From: Mesaphorura yosii | Lineage: Eukaryota > Arthropoda > Collembola > Poduromorpha > Tullbergiidae | DNA: 64,000 nt | Assembly (NCBI GenBank): GCA_009869945.1 | Contig: WIXG01000335.1 | Span: forward strand, 21,656 to 85,655 | Direction of reading: 5' to 3' | Part shown: one piece after another, positions 12,422 to 23,938 of the stretch | How the letters are laid out: the number at the start of each line of letters is the position of its first letter | Position numbering within the stretch: the first letter of the stretch is position 1 | The notes under the pieces: model-generated | What the model was told of the DNA's origin: nothing | The model's input: only the letters and a program-made list of their open reading frames with translations | Databases searched by the model: none | Program-made: the position numbers and the translations under genes

Positions 12422-15400
12422 ATGTCCAAACGGTGTAGCTCGTCTGGTCTTGGATCTGATGTGAAACAGGAAGCAATTCACGCAATACACTTCAGAGCAG
12501 TGAAGCCTGCAACTAATATAATGGCCCAGGAAGCACAGCCACAAGATGCTCAAGATCTACAGAATAAAGAGAACTCATTCTCCTGTGCAGAGACGGATGA
12601 CGACGACGGTTCTAAGGGACTGTTTCATGAAACAGCAAGACACGCCGTAAAACCACACGAGATGAATAAAATCCCTCTGATTACAACCCCGACATCTTCG
12701 GGAGAGAGCGGCTTATCTTCTGGGGAAGAAGAAGACAATTTTTTCGGCGATCCAGCGCCGGCTCCGATTCAAGCGATTCGACCTTTATATGAGATGGTGA
12801 CAAGTGACACAGAAATCACAAGAATTTGGAGCCGTAAAATGCCGAAACCACGAATTAGTCAAAATAATCCACCAAACTAAGAAAAAGTCATGCCAGTGAC
12901 AAAAACAGGCAGTTCGGAAATAAAGGTTTTTCGACTAATCGAAGTTCAACCTAATCAGCAGAATAGAAAGTCAAATTATAATGGGCTCGTGTCCGCAACT
13001 GATTGTGAGTCTGATGGCGAAGAAGTTGAACTGAGCCAAACAAATATGCACTCTGGCAATCCTACCAATGAACGCAATCACAACGGGATCAATTCTTACC
13101 CTATCAAGGAATTTGCAAAACAACTCGGCGAAAGTCCGTCCGTGATACAAAAGATGATTCAGAGCATGAAGGACTTCTTTGGAATGAGTAAAACTAAGCA
13201 AGACAAGGGAAAAACTCGGCTGATCCGCATGGCAAAACGCCAGTCTGGCAAATCGTCGCTAGACAAATTCAAGACCTACTACGACGGAAATCAGAATGTT
13301 ATCTTCGCACCCGACTTGAATCCAGACAGGAAGAATCTGGACCGACAAATGTACAACGTTTTTTTCTCCGGAACAAAAGCAGAAGAAACCGAAAGTGAAC
13401 GTGGGCGTTCGACCTCGGCTTCGAAAGCTTCTGTCGGTGGTAAAAGAGTGAAACAATTTCCGGCTGAAGAAGGCTGTGACGACGTGGATGAAAGTGAAGT
13501 GAATGAAGTCATCGCCGAGCTGCTTCCAAACTATCCGAACTATTCGAATGAGACGCCAAGCTCCAGACCGAGGCCAAGACCAGCGTGCAGGTCCAGAAGA
13601 TGCACTTGCTCGAAACGATCCCAGCGAGGAGTTTGCATTGTGCCTGGACTCTCGTTGACTCGACGTTGTCGCCCGGTGCATTCAGCCTGCCGAAAACGTC
13701 TACTTTGTGGCGCCCGCGCGAGACCAGACGCGTGCCGAAATTCATGCTGTTGCCACAAACACGAAGGAGACGCAGGTGACTGCGATTTCATAAAGGCGCC
13801 GAGAGGACGAAGTAGGCGAAGGCAGAGTTGTTGGCCGAAAACTGAAGTGTGCAGCATTTGCAATGCGGGCCTGAACAGATACGACCCGATTCACTACGTC
13901 GACGTGGTGCAAGTATAAGTGCGAGAACAACCTGCAACCTGCCTGTGAAGACCTGCCCTTGTTCAGAAGGCGCGACTGCAGGGACAGAAACAGGATGGAC
14001 ACGGCGTGCTTGAAACCTGTGCGAAGATGTCGAAAGCGCTGCTTCAGATGCCACAATTACCTGGAGAATTGCTGTTGCGTCCGGCCTCGCGAGAATTCGT
14101 ACAGATGCTGTCCACCGGTTTGTCCGAAGTCATGCAAACCTGCTCCAAGATCGAGGCCAGAGTGCAGGAGGAAGAAATCCATCTGCGAAATGATGAGGGA
14201 CCACGAACGCTTTTGCCAGCGAGACAACTGCGGAGAAAGTGACGTAAACAGAGGCCAGTGCCTAGATTTCCATTTTTACCATCGGAGACACCACCTGCAT
14301 GACAAGCGGGATGAGCGATGTGGCCTTCCGCCGCGAAGACACCATTGCGATCGAGATCCGACTTATCGAAAACCGGAGTGCCCGGTTCCCAGGCGCATGC
14401 GGCCACTTCCAAACTTCTGCAATCCCGTGCCAGTGCCAGTTTGTCCTCCACCCCGGGCGGACCCCACGATAAATTGCAGGCAGAGGAAATCTGATTATGA
14501 CCTTTTGGAAGAGGAATTCTGCGAGACAAATTATTGTGGCCAGGGCAGAAAACAGGAAAACTGCTATTTGCAATTCTACCCAAAGCAGACTAAACCGTCG
14601 TGTGGGGCGAGGAAATGTCGTCATTTGCCTAAGAATATGGAATGCCCATGCCCCTGTCCTCGTCCGAGGTCGAAAGTAAGAATGATCGATTTACTATGTA
14701 GTCCTGAATCTTTTCAGTAATTAGTCGGTCTAACACAGCGCCTTGAACATGGGACAGAACAACTGCAGATCCAAGCCAAGATGTACGTGGACGGGTGTGG
14801 CGATACAGCAAGTGAGAGTCCGGGAGAAGCAGTGTCCCAACCCTTGCAACCAGTGCCCGCTTTGCCTACCACCGCGGTGTCCTCCGTCTCTTTGCCCGTC
14901 ACGGCCGCCGTCTTGTTCTCCTGTGGTTTGCCAGATCCACCAAGACAAGGAATGCTACCACCCCGTGACGAGGAATTATCGCTGCGATCCGCTCTTGTAC
15001 TACTGCAGCACGACTCCTGATCCAAGCTCCCGTGCCCGAAAGATCTTCCCCAGCAGACCGGCAAATCCTGAATTTCTACTTAATCCACTTGCGATTGATG
15101 CGAATTGTGAAGACCTTCACGTTCTCTTTGATCGTAGTAATAATAACGCTAAGAATATTTCGTGAACCTGTGAATTTTCATCTTCTAATTTAGGAACCGA
15201 AATCGTTGCTGCTGCTGCCGCACCGCAGCCCGAAGAAGTTGTCCTTCCAATCGAGCAACAACGGAGACGGCAAAGTGTGCGTGACAATTCCAAAGAATCT
15301 TAAACACAAAACTACAATTAAAATCAGGACAATGCCAGAATCGAATACGCAGGACAACGGTGATGGTGATGAAAATGGTAATAGAACGAGCGCACTTCGA

Positions 15401-15463
15401 TCAATCATTCGGGAATTGCGTGAAATTGCAAATTCATACGTGCGAAGAACCAACTTCATGTAA
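12422..15463 (+). CDS. Unfamiliar Cys/Arg/Pro-rich protein with internal repeat
   Basis: I do not recognise this gene. Long frames of similar make-up follow one another on the plus strand and probably form one gene. They join as 12422-12833 | 12897-about 13775 (or 13811) | 13879-14675 | 14758-about 15119 | about 15195-15463. The first and third joins close in phase with GTAAAA and GTAAGA donors; the second and last are uncertain. The N-terminal third is acidic and Ser-rich. The middle contains a Lys-rich helix region (QKMIQSMKDFFGMSK). The C-terminal half is packed with Cys, Arg and Pro (CPPPR, CPCPCPRPRSK, CPSRPPSCSP). A motif FC-x4-CG-x8-9-C-x3-FY occurs twice (FCQRDNCG...LDFHFY and FCETNYCG...YLQFY). 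Composition recalls disulfide-rich structural proteins such as those of sperm tails or cuticle; that is inference. AATAAA at 15499. Confidence 0.6.
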
Positions 15464-15498
15464 AATTCAATCCTGTACTCGTGTTTACGCTAACACTG

Positions 15499-15504
15499 AA
15501 TAAA
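15499..15504 (+). terminator. Poly(A) signal after the Cys-rich gene
   Basis: AATAAA 36 bases after the stop at 15463. Confidence 0.55.
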
Positions 15505-15744
15505 ATAACCAGCCTTTGTCTCACTGCTCACAAACACTAAACACATGATTTCAGTGCAAGAATTCAAGTTGTTCCTTGATAACCTTCAGTCAAATGCCTC
15601 TTTGAAACACTCGTTTGTCCTGCCGTTTGAAGTGCTTCACTAACTGTAATTGACCTGCAGTTATTTCGCAATTTCCAACATCGCCGACAGGCAGGCAAGC
15701 ACACGACAAAAGAGACGACTGCGAGCTGCCTTTGAAGTTCCAAG

Positions 15745-18471
15745 ATGTCTAGAATCAGAGACATTTCCAAGGTGCTGGTCGCCAATCGTGGGGAAATCGC
15801 GTGTAGAGTGTTCAGAACATGCAAGAAGCTGGGTATGAATACTGATTAATGAATTCGTCTAGCAACAGTTTGCCTGACCCTGACTGACTGGTCATTTTTA
15901 TTGTTGCGCAGGAATTCGGACGGTTGCCGTCTATTCGGAGCCTGACGCGCACTCGCAGCACGTGCACATGGCCGATGAGTCCTATCTGATTGGACCGGCC
16001 GCGTCAACGCTGTCGTACTTGAATCAGCAGAAAATATTTGATGTAGGACTCATCTTAAACCATACCAACTGACCTATGTATTAGATTAGCTATTTCTGTG
16101 CTAGATTGCAAAACGAACTGGCGCAGAGGCAATCCACCCCGGCTACGGATTTCTCTCGGAGAACTACGAATTCGCGACCAAGTGCGCCGACAACAATCTC
16201 ATTTTCATCGGCCCACCTCCGCAGGCGATTTATGACATGGGAATTAAGAATAAGTCTAAGGAACTCATGACAAAAGCGAATGTGCCGGTCGTTCCAGGCT
16301 ACCACGGCCAAGAAGCGGCGGCGAATCTCGAAGCTCTGAGGAAGGAGGCTGTAAAGTGCGTAAACCCTAAACACTGTAAAAGCTGTTTCACGCCCACGTG
16401 TCACGACATTTTTCTAATTTGACATGATCTTAGGCTCGGTTTTCCGCTCATGATCAAAGCGATCAAGGGAGGAGGTGGGAAGGGAATGCGGATCGCGAGA
16501 AATGCGGAGGAATTCATGAGCCAAGCAGAGTCCTGCAAGTCCGAGGCTGAGAAGGCATTTGGGGACGGTGCTCTCTTGATTGAAAGGTACGAGCATTCTG
16601 AAGGCCACTTTCCACTTGCTTAAGGCTGCGCGCCGAAAGGCATGACTAAATTGAAATATGGCTTCTCTTTAAGATTCGTGGAAGCCCCACGACATGTTGA
16701 GATCCAAATCTTTGGAGACTCCCACGGAAATTGTGTGTATCTCTGGGAGCGCGACTGCTCCGTCCAAAGGCGGCACCAAAAAGTCATCGAGGAGGCACCG
16801 GCTCCTGGCCTGACGCCGGAAACACGTCTAAAGATTGGAACCGCCGCTGTGAATGCAGGTTAGTTGGCGCTGTCATTAATGCGAGTGAATTTATGCAGAA
16901 ATCGACGGTGAACTAAGTTTTTTGTTGGCTTTCCTGCTTTTCAGCAAAGGCAGTCAAGTATGCCGGTGCTGGGACAGTTGAATTCATTGTTGAAAATCAG
17001 GACTTTTATTTCATGGAGATGAACACGAGATTGCAAGTGGAGCATCCTGTCACGGAAGCCATCACAGGTTCGAATAAAATAAGTTAGCACTCCCTACCAT
17101 AACACCGGAGAAGCAGACAATGACTGGAAGCTTGAATGTATTAATTCACAGGTTTGGATTTAGTCCAATGGCAGTTGATGGTTGCAATGGGACACGAACT
17201 CCCAATCAAAGACCAAAACAAAATTCCAGGTAAACCACCCGAATTTCTTGAATCAATGATCCCTGGTGCTCGCTCGTTGGTTGATTCTATCAATTGAGAA
17301 CGACATTGTACTTGTGCTTAGGTCCATTCGGGCACGCGATGGAAATGCGAGTGTACGCTGAGGATACGAGCGGCGGACAATTCGTGCCTGCGCCAGGGCA
17401 CGTTCACACTCTCAAGACTCCAGGAGACTGCCGGGTCGAATCAGCAATCGTCGAAGGCGACGACGTGAGCGTTTTCTACGACCCAATGATAGCCAAAGTC
17501 ATCGTTTGGGGTAACGATCGGACAGAAGCCATCAAGAAGGCTGATCTGGCGCTAGCCAACTTCAACGTCGGCGGTGTTGAGACGAATATCGACTTTATGA
17601 GAAGAATTTTGCAATCGAGTGCATTTCGCAACAAATTGGTGACAACGAAGTTCATCGACGAAAACTATGACGAGCTGCTCACTAAGAAAGAACTCACCAA
17701 GCCACAGTTCGCCTTAATCGCACTGGCGTTAAGCGCAATTCAAAACTACGATAAGAAGGGGTCGTTGGCGCAAAACTTCCGAGTCAATTCCAACATGACG
17801 ACACAGTTCATCGTCAAAGAAGGGTCGGAGAAAAGTCATACCGTCTCCGTTGAGTTGAATGGACACAATAACTACACGATTGAGGGTCTGAGCAATTGTA
17901 GCATCCTAAAAGTTGGCAAACAGGGAAATATTTTCGAGGTCGAAGTCGCCGTGCAAGACAAAACTGAAGTGTTCAGTGCGGCGCTGGGCCTGGATAATAT
18001 CCTGACAATCTTCACTGCAGTAAGTTGAAAGCCCACCCATGTGCAATTGTGCCTACAGCAGATTAATTACACTAATGCACTAATTGCTTTATATTTAGGA
18101 CGAGTCATTCAAGGTGGAAGTGCAAACTCTCGGACCGGCCGACCGCAGTCTCGCCGAAGGAAGTGGTGAGGTCGCTTCCGGTGAAATCGGCTCGCCGATG
18201 CCGGGCACACTGGAGAAGATTCTTGTGAAGGAGGGCGAACTGGTTAAGAAAGGGCAGCAGTTGGGGACTCTGGTCGCAATGAAGATGGAAGTAAGTTCTT
18301 TTCTCATGTCACGTGTCATCCTTCGAAAATCAAAGATCATTTTTTAAAACTATTGCCCCATTTTTCCAGCATGTGATACGCTCACCAGTCGAGGGGAAAG
18401 TCGAGAAGGTGTACCAAGAAGTGGGCAAGACTGTGGCCAAAGGAAGCAAACTCTTCAAAGTGTCCGTATAG
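15745..18471 (+). CDS. MCCC1: Methylcrotonyl-CoA carboxylase subunit alpha (biotin-carrying)
   Basis: Ten exons close exactly to 666 residues: 15745-15832, 15912-16042, 16105-16355, 16434-16586, 16674-16858, 16945-17067, 17152-17229, 17322-18019, 18099-18290, 18370-18471. The biotin carboxylase domain begins at once ([17 protein letters not shown]). It contains the ATP-grasp loop [11 protein letters not shown], the [19 protein letters not shown] block and [15 protein letters not shown]. The C-terminal biotinyl domain has the AMKM motif; Lys631 should carry biotin. The enzyme carboxylates 3-methylcrotonyl-CoA in mitochondrial leucine breakdown, together with MCCC2. Identity over propionyl- or pyruvate carboxylase rests on GLDLVQWQL and overall length. 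No mitochondrial presequence is visible: a TGA lies in frame 12 bases upstream of the ATG, so a leader would need an unseen 5' exon. Confidence 0.94.
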
Positions 18472-19233
18472 AGCCTGGACTAAATTAGGACACAGATGCC
18501 AACCAAAACTCTATTCTTTTACTGTCCGAATTTATCCAGTGATAGCAAAATCGAGCCGAAATATATTTTTTGATCACTTGAAATGTCCTGCCAGAGAAAA
18601 TGAGATGGAGTGAAATCAATAAATTCTAGTCTTAATTTAATTGTGTATGCAACTCAAATTTCTGCAGCCTGTCTGTCTTTCGTGCGGCATGCGAAATGCA
18701 TGCGTTCCTTGATTGCGTTCGGTTCGACCACAAACGAAAACCAAATTAAACATCTGTGAAAGAGATTAGCCAAAACCACAGCCGGGCTAAGCTTAACTGA
18801 ACCATGAAACAAACGCCAACATTAGCATTAGCGCCGTAGCGTGGCTTTGGTTCTTTTCCAGCCGCATGCATTGCATTGTATTGAGAAAAGATCGTTACTG
18901 GAATGCTGGAGCTGGAACTGCGTCTGCGGCTTCGGTTCTTCGTCCGTCGTCCCACGACTCGATTCCAGAGCTGCATTGACTCCAGTGCAGTGTTTTTCCA
19001 TATGGAAGAAATCGTATCCAAAAGTTGCTGAGCAACCGACCAGCATAATTGGTGCTCTGTTCGTTTTTGAATAGAAGTTACACAACAAACATTAAAGCTG
19101 AATTCAGTTAATTGGAGCAAGATGTAGTGCTGTGATGGTGCATTTAGGAATTCGAAATAACAGTAAGTTGCAGTGCAGTGCTACATTTTGATTAACCGAT
19201 CCCAAACTAAACTTGGCTTGTGAATCCCTGAAA
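18472..19233. other. Intergenic region between MCCC1 and PICK1
   Basis: Contains the MCCC1 3' end (AATAAA at 18618) and the promoter of PICK1. Frames at 18746-19120 on either strand look like chance overlaps without domains. Confidence 0.45.
18618..18623 (+). terminator. Poly(A) signal of MCCC1
   Basis: AATAAA about 147 bases after the MCCC1 stop. Confidence 0.55.
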
Positions 19234-21656
19234 ATGTTGGACTTGGGCGAAGATTTCATTTTGGACGAGGACAAACTGTATTAACATTTACTACTTCTTG
19301 TTTCCGTACCTTTTCGCATGTGGAGCAACGTTTTTTTATTTGGTTTGCATTTCTGAATTCACTATCAGTATCAGTTATAACTAAAGCGATCATGAAGCAT
19401 GTATGCTGGTAGCTGTAACTTATTATTTGCTAGTTTAGCAGGTTGTGAGTTTGTGAGCGTAGAATTTAGCAGACAATTATAAGTCCCGGATTACGTTGGA
19501 GACTTGAGATTATGAACGCTTTGAGTGTTTCTTTGCCTTACGACTTTTACCACCCACATCAAGATTCAACCATGTATCTTAATGACCCGTACTACTTTTA
19601 CGAGGACCGAATGTAAACGTTATTTTACTTTTACTAAGTTTTGCTAACTGCAATTGCGCGCAAGGTACAAGCTTTTTGTCGCTTTCTGTGGATTGCGGTT
19701 GCAAGAGGAAAGAAATCTTGTGCTTGAATTTCCTGTCATTTCCGTCAATTCCCTTTCCAAAGCATGTTGCACGGTGAAGCAGTTGCACAGTTTCTTGCAA
19801 ATTGTCTGATAGAGCACTGTAATTCCTTTGATTTAAATGCAGTCCCAGTTAATCGTTAAAATGAGTTTATACAACCACTCGCATGTGGCTCCCTTCAGTT
19901 TGCTGGTCAAATCGATTTACTCCAGCCCAACCACGTAAATTGCATCCTTTGAATGCTTTAGCACGCCGCGCGATTGACTTTCTTGCTTTTTTGGCTTACG
20001 TCCGATAAACTAATTCAGTTAAGAAGCTGGGAAACTTTCGTCTGTGCTCCGCAGGGGTCTGAAGGTGACTTCCGGCTCGGTCACAATCCAAAAGGATGAA
20101 AAGTCAAACATGATTGGAATCAGCATTGGGGGCGGCGCTCCGAATTGCCCGTGCCTTTACATTGTTCAGGTACGTCACGTGTGTCAGGCAATTGTCAGCA
20201 TTTTATCAATTATTCGACAACTACTGTCATTTATGCAGATTTTTGATAACACCTCCGCCGCCCGCGACGGGACACTGCAGAGTGGAGATGAAATCACGTC
20301 AGTCAACAGCACCTCGGTCAAAGGAAGAACAAAAGGGGAAGTTGCGAAGCTGATACAAAGTGTTCAGGTAACATTCTGGTGATTTGGGAATCCTCCGTCG
20401 AAATATTCGGAGTTTTCACGTTCAATTTTCGTTTCAGGGCGAGGTTACAATTCAGTACAACAAACTCCACGCAGAGATTTCCCAAGGAAAGAATTTGGAC
20501 ATTATTTTAAAGAAAGTCAAGCACCGACTCGTGGAAAATATGAGCTCGTCCACTGCAGACGCGCTGGGCTTGTCCAGGTTCGTTCTTTCCAATGCATTCT
20601 TCCGAAGCCCAATTCGTGATCGTACGCGTACATGACACATGAACATGGCAATTGGATTTTGCAGGGCCATTTTGTGCAACGACAACCTCGTGAAGAAGCT
20701 GGCGGAACTGCAGCGAACTGAAAACATGTACAGAGGACTCGTCGAACACACCCACAAACTTCTGCGTTCGTACCTGGAACTGCTGCGCATCATCAAAATG
20801 TTTGGAGAATGTTTCGCACAAATTGGCGTACGCGAACCACAGCCGCGAGCGTCGTTGGCCTTCACTCAATTCGCAGACTCTCATCGACAAATTGAGAAAC
20901 GTGGAGTGCAGATGGTCAAACAATTGAAACCTGTAAGAAATGTGCCATTTCCATTTCGACAATTTCTACGCTCCAGATGCCATTGCTGATGATGTCGAGT
21001 TAAGCGCCCGTTTTGTCTTGCTTATTGCTTCGCCAGGTGTTATCGGACTTGGGCACGTACCTCTACAAAGCAATTCCCGATACGAAGCTGACAATTGGAA
21101 AGTACGCCGATGCGAAGTTTGAGTACTTGTCATTCTGTCTAAAAGTCAAAGAGATGGATGACGAGGAGTTCAATTACGCTTCGATCCAAGAGCCGCTTTA
21201 TCGGGTCGAGACGGGAAACTATGAATACAGGTACTCGCACCCATCCATACAAGGCACACCTAACTTGTCGAAACTCTGCTGATTGTACGCGACAAGCAGG
21301 GACTCACAAGCCTCAATTTTGTTTTCAGGCTCGTCCTCCGCTGTCGCCAAGAAGCACGCGCAAAATTTGCGAAATTGAGGACTGACGTGCAGGAGAAATT
21401 AGAACTGCTGGATAACAAGCACGTGCAAGACGTTGCTGCACAACTTCAGAAGCTCTCCAAGGGTCTAGCGGAGTTCTACGAAGAGGTGCATCGAGTCAAC
21501 CAGGAAAACGAGAACCTTTTTCCCGTCGAAGTGGATTTGAATGACTCCGCATTCATTTATGATGCAAATAGCGAGACATTACCACCAGACGAGAATACGG
21601 CGGACGTGGACGACGAAAATGAGCCAGATGATGACGAAAACTTGATCGACTCATAA
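19234..21656 (+). CDS. PICK1: PICK1: PDZ and BAR domain scaffold
   Basis: Seven exons (19234-19277, 20055-20169, 20239-20367, 20438-20577, 20665-20932, 21037-21230, 21329-21656) close to 405 residues; human PICK1 is 415. The short first exon ends in LDEDKL, like the family start. The PDZ domain (about 18-100) has the carboxylate-binding stretch IGISIGGGAPNCPCLYIVQ. A linker with HRLVENMSS and ADALGLSR leads into the BAR domain (about 140-350). That domain shows IGVREPQPRASLAF, the TKLTIGKYADAKFEYLS helix, KVKEMDDEEFNYASI and YRVETGNYEYRLVLRCRQEAR. The C-terminus is acidic. PICK1 bends membranes and binds C-terminal PDZ ligands such as receptors and protein kinase C in trafficking. AATAAA at 21707. 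Two other possible first exons lie between exon 1 and exon 2 (separate entries). Confidence 0.95.
19512..19612 (+). CDS. PICK1: Possible alternative first exon of PICK1 (1b)
   Basis: ATG at 19512 opens 33 codons plus two bases, then a GTAAAC donor at 19613. The phase is the same as in the main first exon, so it can splice to 20055. It encodes a Tyr-rich start (MNALSVSLPYDFYHPHQD and DPYYFYEDR). No conservation can be judged here; chance is possible. Confidence 0.4.
19861..19934 (+). CDS. PICK1: Possible alternative first exon of PICK1 (1c)
   Basis: ATG at 19861 opens 24 codons plus two bases, ending at a GTAAAT donor at 19935, again in the phase needed for exon 2 at 20055. It would encode MSLYNHSHVAPFSLLVKS and six more residues. 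Support is frame and splice phase only. Confidence 0.35.
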
Positions 21657-21706
21657 ATACTGGGGTTTACAAAACATGATTTTGGAGTGTCTGAATTCTT
21701 GAACCA

Positions 21707-21712
21707 AATAAA
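21707..21712 (+). terminator. Poly(A) signal of PICK1
   Basis: AATAAA about 50 bases after the stop. Confidence 0.55.
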
Positions 21713-21734
21713 TCAATCGTATCTATCTTTTCAC

Positions 21735-21980
21735 TTACGCGTACAGGCGCTCATGCTTTAAGCAGTTTCGATTAAATAATAGCCAAACTCTAGAGCCACA
21801 ATTTCTGGAAGAGGAACCTGCTTTTCCTTGGCTGCGTTCAATGAATTTTTCCGTTTCAATGAAACGGCGGCACAGAAGGCAGTAAACAAGAGACAAGAAT
21901 GAAACCACGAAAACAGCAACTGACCAGACTGACACAAACCGTATTTCAGTCAACGCAACGTATGTATAGGACATTGTCAT
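21735..21980 (-). CDS. Possible small single-pass membrane protein
   Basis: An 81-codon frame with a true ATG at 21980 contains one clear hydrophobic segment (VWSVAVFVVSFLSLVYCLLC, about residues 18-37). It is followed by basic residues, as in small type III membrane proteins. I recognise no family. It lies tail-to-tail against PICK1 with little room for a 3' UTR, so it may be spurious. Confidence 0.3.
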   Translation of the reverse strand: MTMSYTYVALTEIRFVSVWSVAVFVVSFLSLVYCLLCRRFIETEKFIERSQGKAGSSSRNCGSRVWLLFNRNCLKHERLYA

Positions 21981-22231
21981 TAAAGTAATAATTAACTCGC
22001 TATCGTGCGGACTGATTTACGAATTACGAATTTTAGTAAAAACAACTCAACTAGCACGATGAGTGCTCCAGCGTTAGTGAACTTTGAGTGAATTGTACGT
22101 GAAAATTTGAGTAAATTCAGTTAACTTGCTCAACGTCCGACGTCCCCGGAATTTCTGAATTTTACCTCGATAACATTTACAGTTATATTTTATTTTTTTA
22201 CTCTGACGCAGCCGCAGCGGTCCTTATCAGA

Positions 22232-23938
22232 ATGGCGTCTGGTGGACCACACAAAGAAAAAGAAACCTCTAGCAAAGGCAGTGATCGAGCTCCGTTCAGG
22301 TTCAAGCCCATAGAATTCGACATAGACGAAATATTACGGTCTGCTCAACAAACATCGAAAGTTGTTGGCGCACAAAAGTCATCCGTGGCTGACAAGCACA
22401 AAGCCTATAAGTCGTCTAAAGGTAACGTGAATGAATGCATGACCTCGCGCCACCGCACCGGTTTCGATTTGTGTATTGGTTATCATGATCGATGATCTTC
22501 GCCAAATTCTTTTATTTAGATGATGTGAATCGAGCCGATCTTTACGGAGCACTTCTGGCATACTTAAAGAGCAGAGATCTTGACCAGTTGAAAGATGAAA
22601 AGTTTTTCAGGAAATTGGATCAAGCTGTGTTTGAAATCAGTTCCGGAGGCGAGGGACTCTCCAAGGAAGATGTGAGGAGGAAGACCGCACAAAAATTAAC
22701 TAGGAATATTCTGGTATGGCGTGACGGTTCGTTGTTATTCTTTATGACGTTCAAGAAGTTCTTTTAACACTTCCTTTCTTTGACACCAGGGAATTCTGAG
22801 TGAACGTAAGATTTCAGCTATGACTGGCTATTTACGGTTTCTTGGTAAGTTGCTTCAGGCTTTTCACTTCTCATCCTCTACTGCTTAATTGAGCTAATTA
22901 TGTTGATTTACAACTTCTCAGAAACCATTGATAATACAACTAAGAACACGTGGTCTTCATATCTTCTTCGGGGTGGAGCACCGAATGCTACCGACGGAGA
23001 CGCTGTATCATTTATTAAGAAGTTGAAATCTGATGTGTTCAACCGGCTCACTGCTGATGAAGAAGAGAATGCAGATTATGTAAGATCTAATCAGCCTTGA
23101 TTGAATGGTGAACCCTAACACTAACACTAAGGAATTTTTAACAGTTCTTAGATTACGCTGTTGATGCCGATTTGGTATTTCTCGGAGTCTGTCTTGCGGT
23201 CAGGGGCAGGAAGATCAAGCGTACATTTAATTGCTTCTGTTATAAACTGGAATCTGATGCACTATTTGTCGGTGGGAATCCATTGCCCGACGTTCTTGAG
23301 GTACAGAAAAGTTAGCTAGTTAAAATTCTCGTTTCTCGCGTAAGCCTGCCAAGCCACTTTTTGAAATTTAGATTGTGGTCGAAAACTTGGGATTTACATT
23401 TTATGTGAATAGCAGTCTCAACGGAATCGGATTACAAAAATTGATTGAAGCCCACACTCGGGAGTAAGTTTTTTTTATCTCGTCCGCTATTACTTCTCTT
23501 TCTTCTTACTAAATCCTAGTAATTTAACTACATAACAGATTGCATACATGCAACATGAAGGAGATGAAGCGCAAAATAGTTGAAAGTGAACAGAAAAGAA
23601 TGGAAGAGGGGATTCATCCATTCAACCCGAAGCGTGAGAAATTGACAACATTACAAGCCGCTCTTCTTTACGATGAACGTGATGCTCCGAACCCGATAAA
23701 GAAGTTTGACATCAACTTTGCTACTCCGTACTTGACAGAAGACGGTGAAGTTGATGAAAGTAGACCTGTAGCGCCCGGCAAGACGAGAATCACCGTCACG
23801 GGAAACGCAGACGAGTATTTTGCTGAAATGTATCGCGAAGGCTTTATCACTGACATCACTCCTTTTATGAAACTCAAACACAAACGCGCAAACGCCATTG
23901 TACTGCGCGAAAGCGGCGCAGGGGCAAGTTCACATTAA
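22232..23938 (+). CDS. Unrecognised 414-residue intracellular protein
   Basis: Seven exons close in phase: 22232-22421, 22520-22713, 22790-22844, 22922-23079, 23145-23300, 23372-23463, 23539-23938. The multi-exon structure and continuous frame leave little doubt that the gene is real. No signal peptide or membrane segment is seen. The N-terminus is Lys/Ser-rich and probably disordered. The middle (about 70-260) looks globular with alternating helices and strands (FLGVCLAVRGRKIKRTFNCF, FTFYVNSSLNGIGLQKLIEA). A charged helix (MKEMKRKIVESEQKRMEEG) follows. The C-terminal part ends in the basic stretch MKLKHKRANAIVLRE. I cannot assign a family or function. Structure prediction would be the most useful next evidence. 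Confidence 0.82.

Noticed and set aside
13540-13863. Possible programmed frameshift in the Cys-rich gene
   Set aside because: No slippery heptamer or pseudoknot seen; ordinary splicing with in-phase donors explains the change of frame.
12971-14811. Several long minus-strand frames opposite the Cys-rich gene (for example 13259-13681 and 14044-14583)
   Set aside because: They mirror the GC-rich, Arg/Pro-coding plus strand and show no domain; typical shadow frames.
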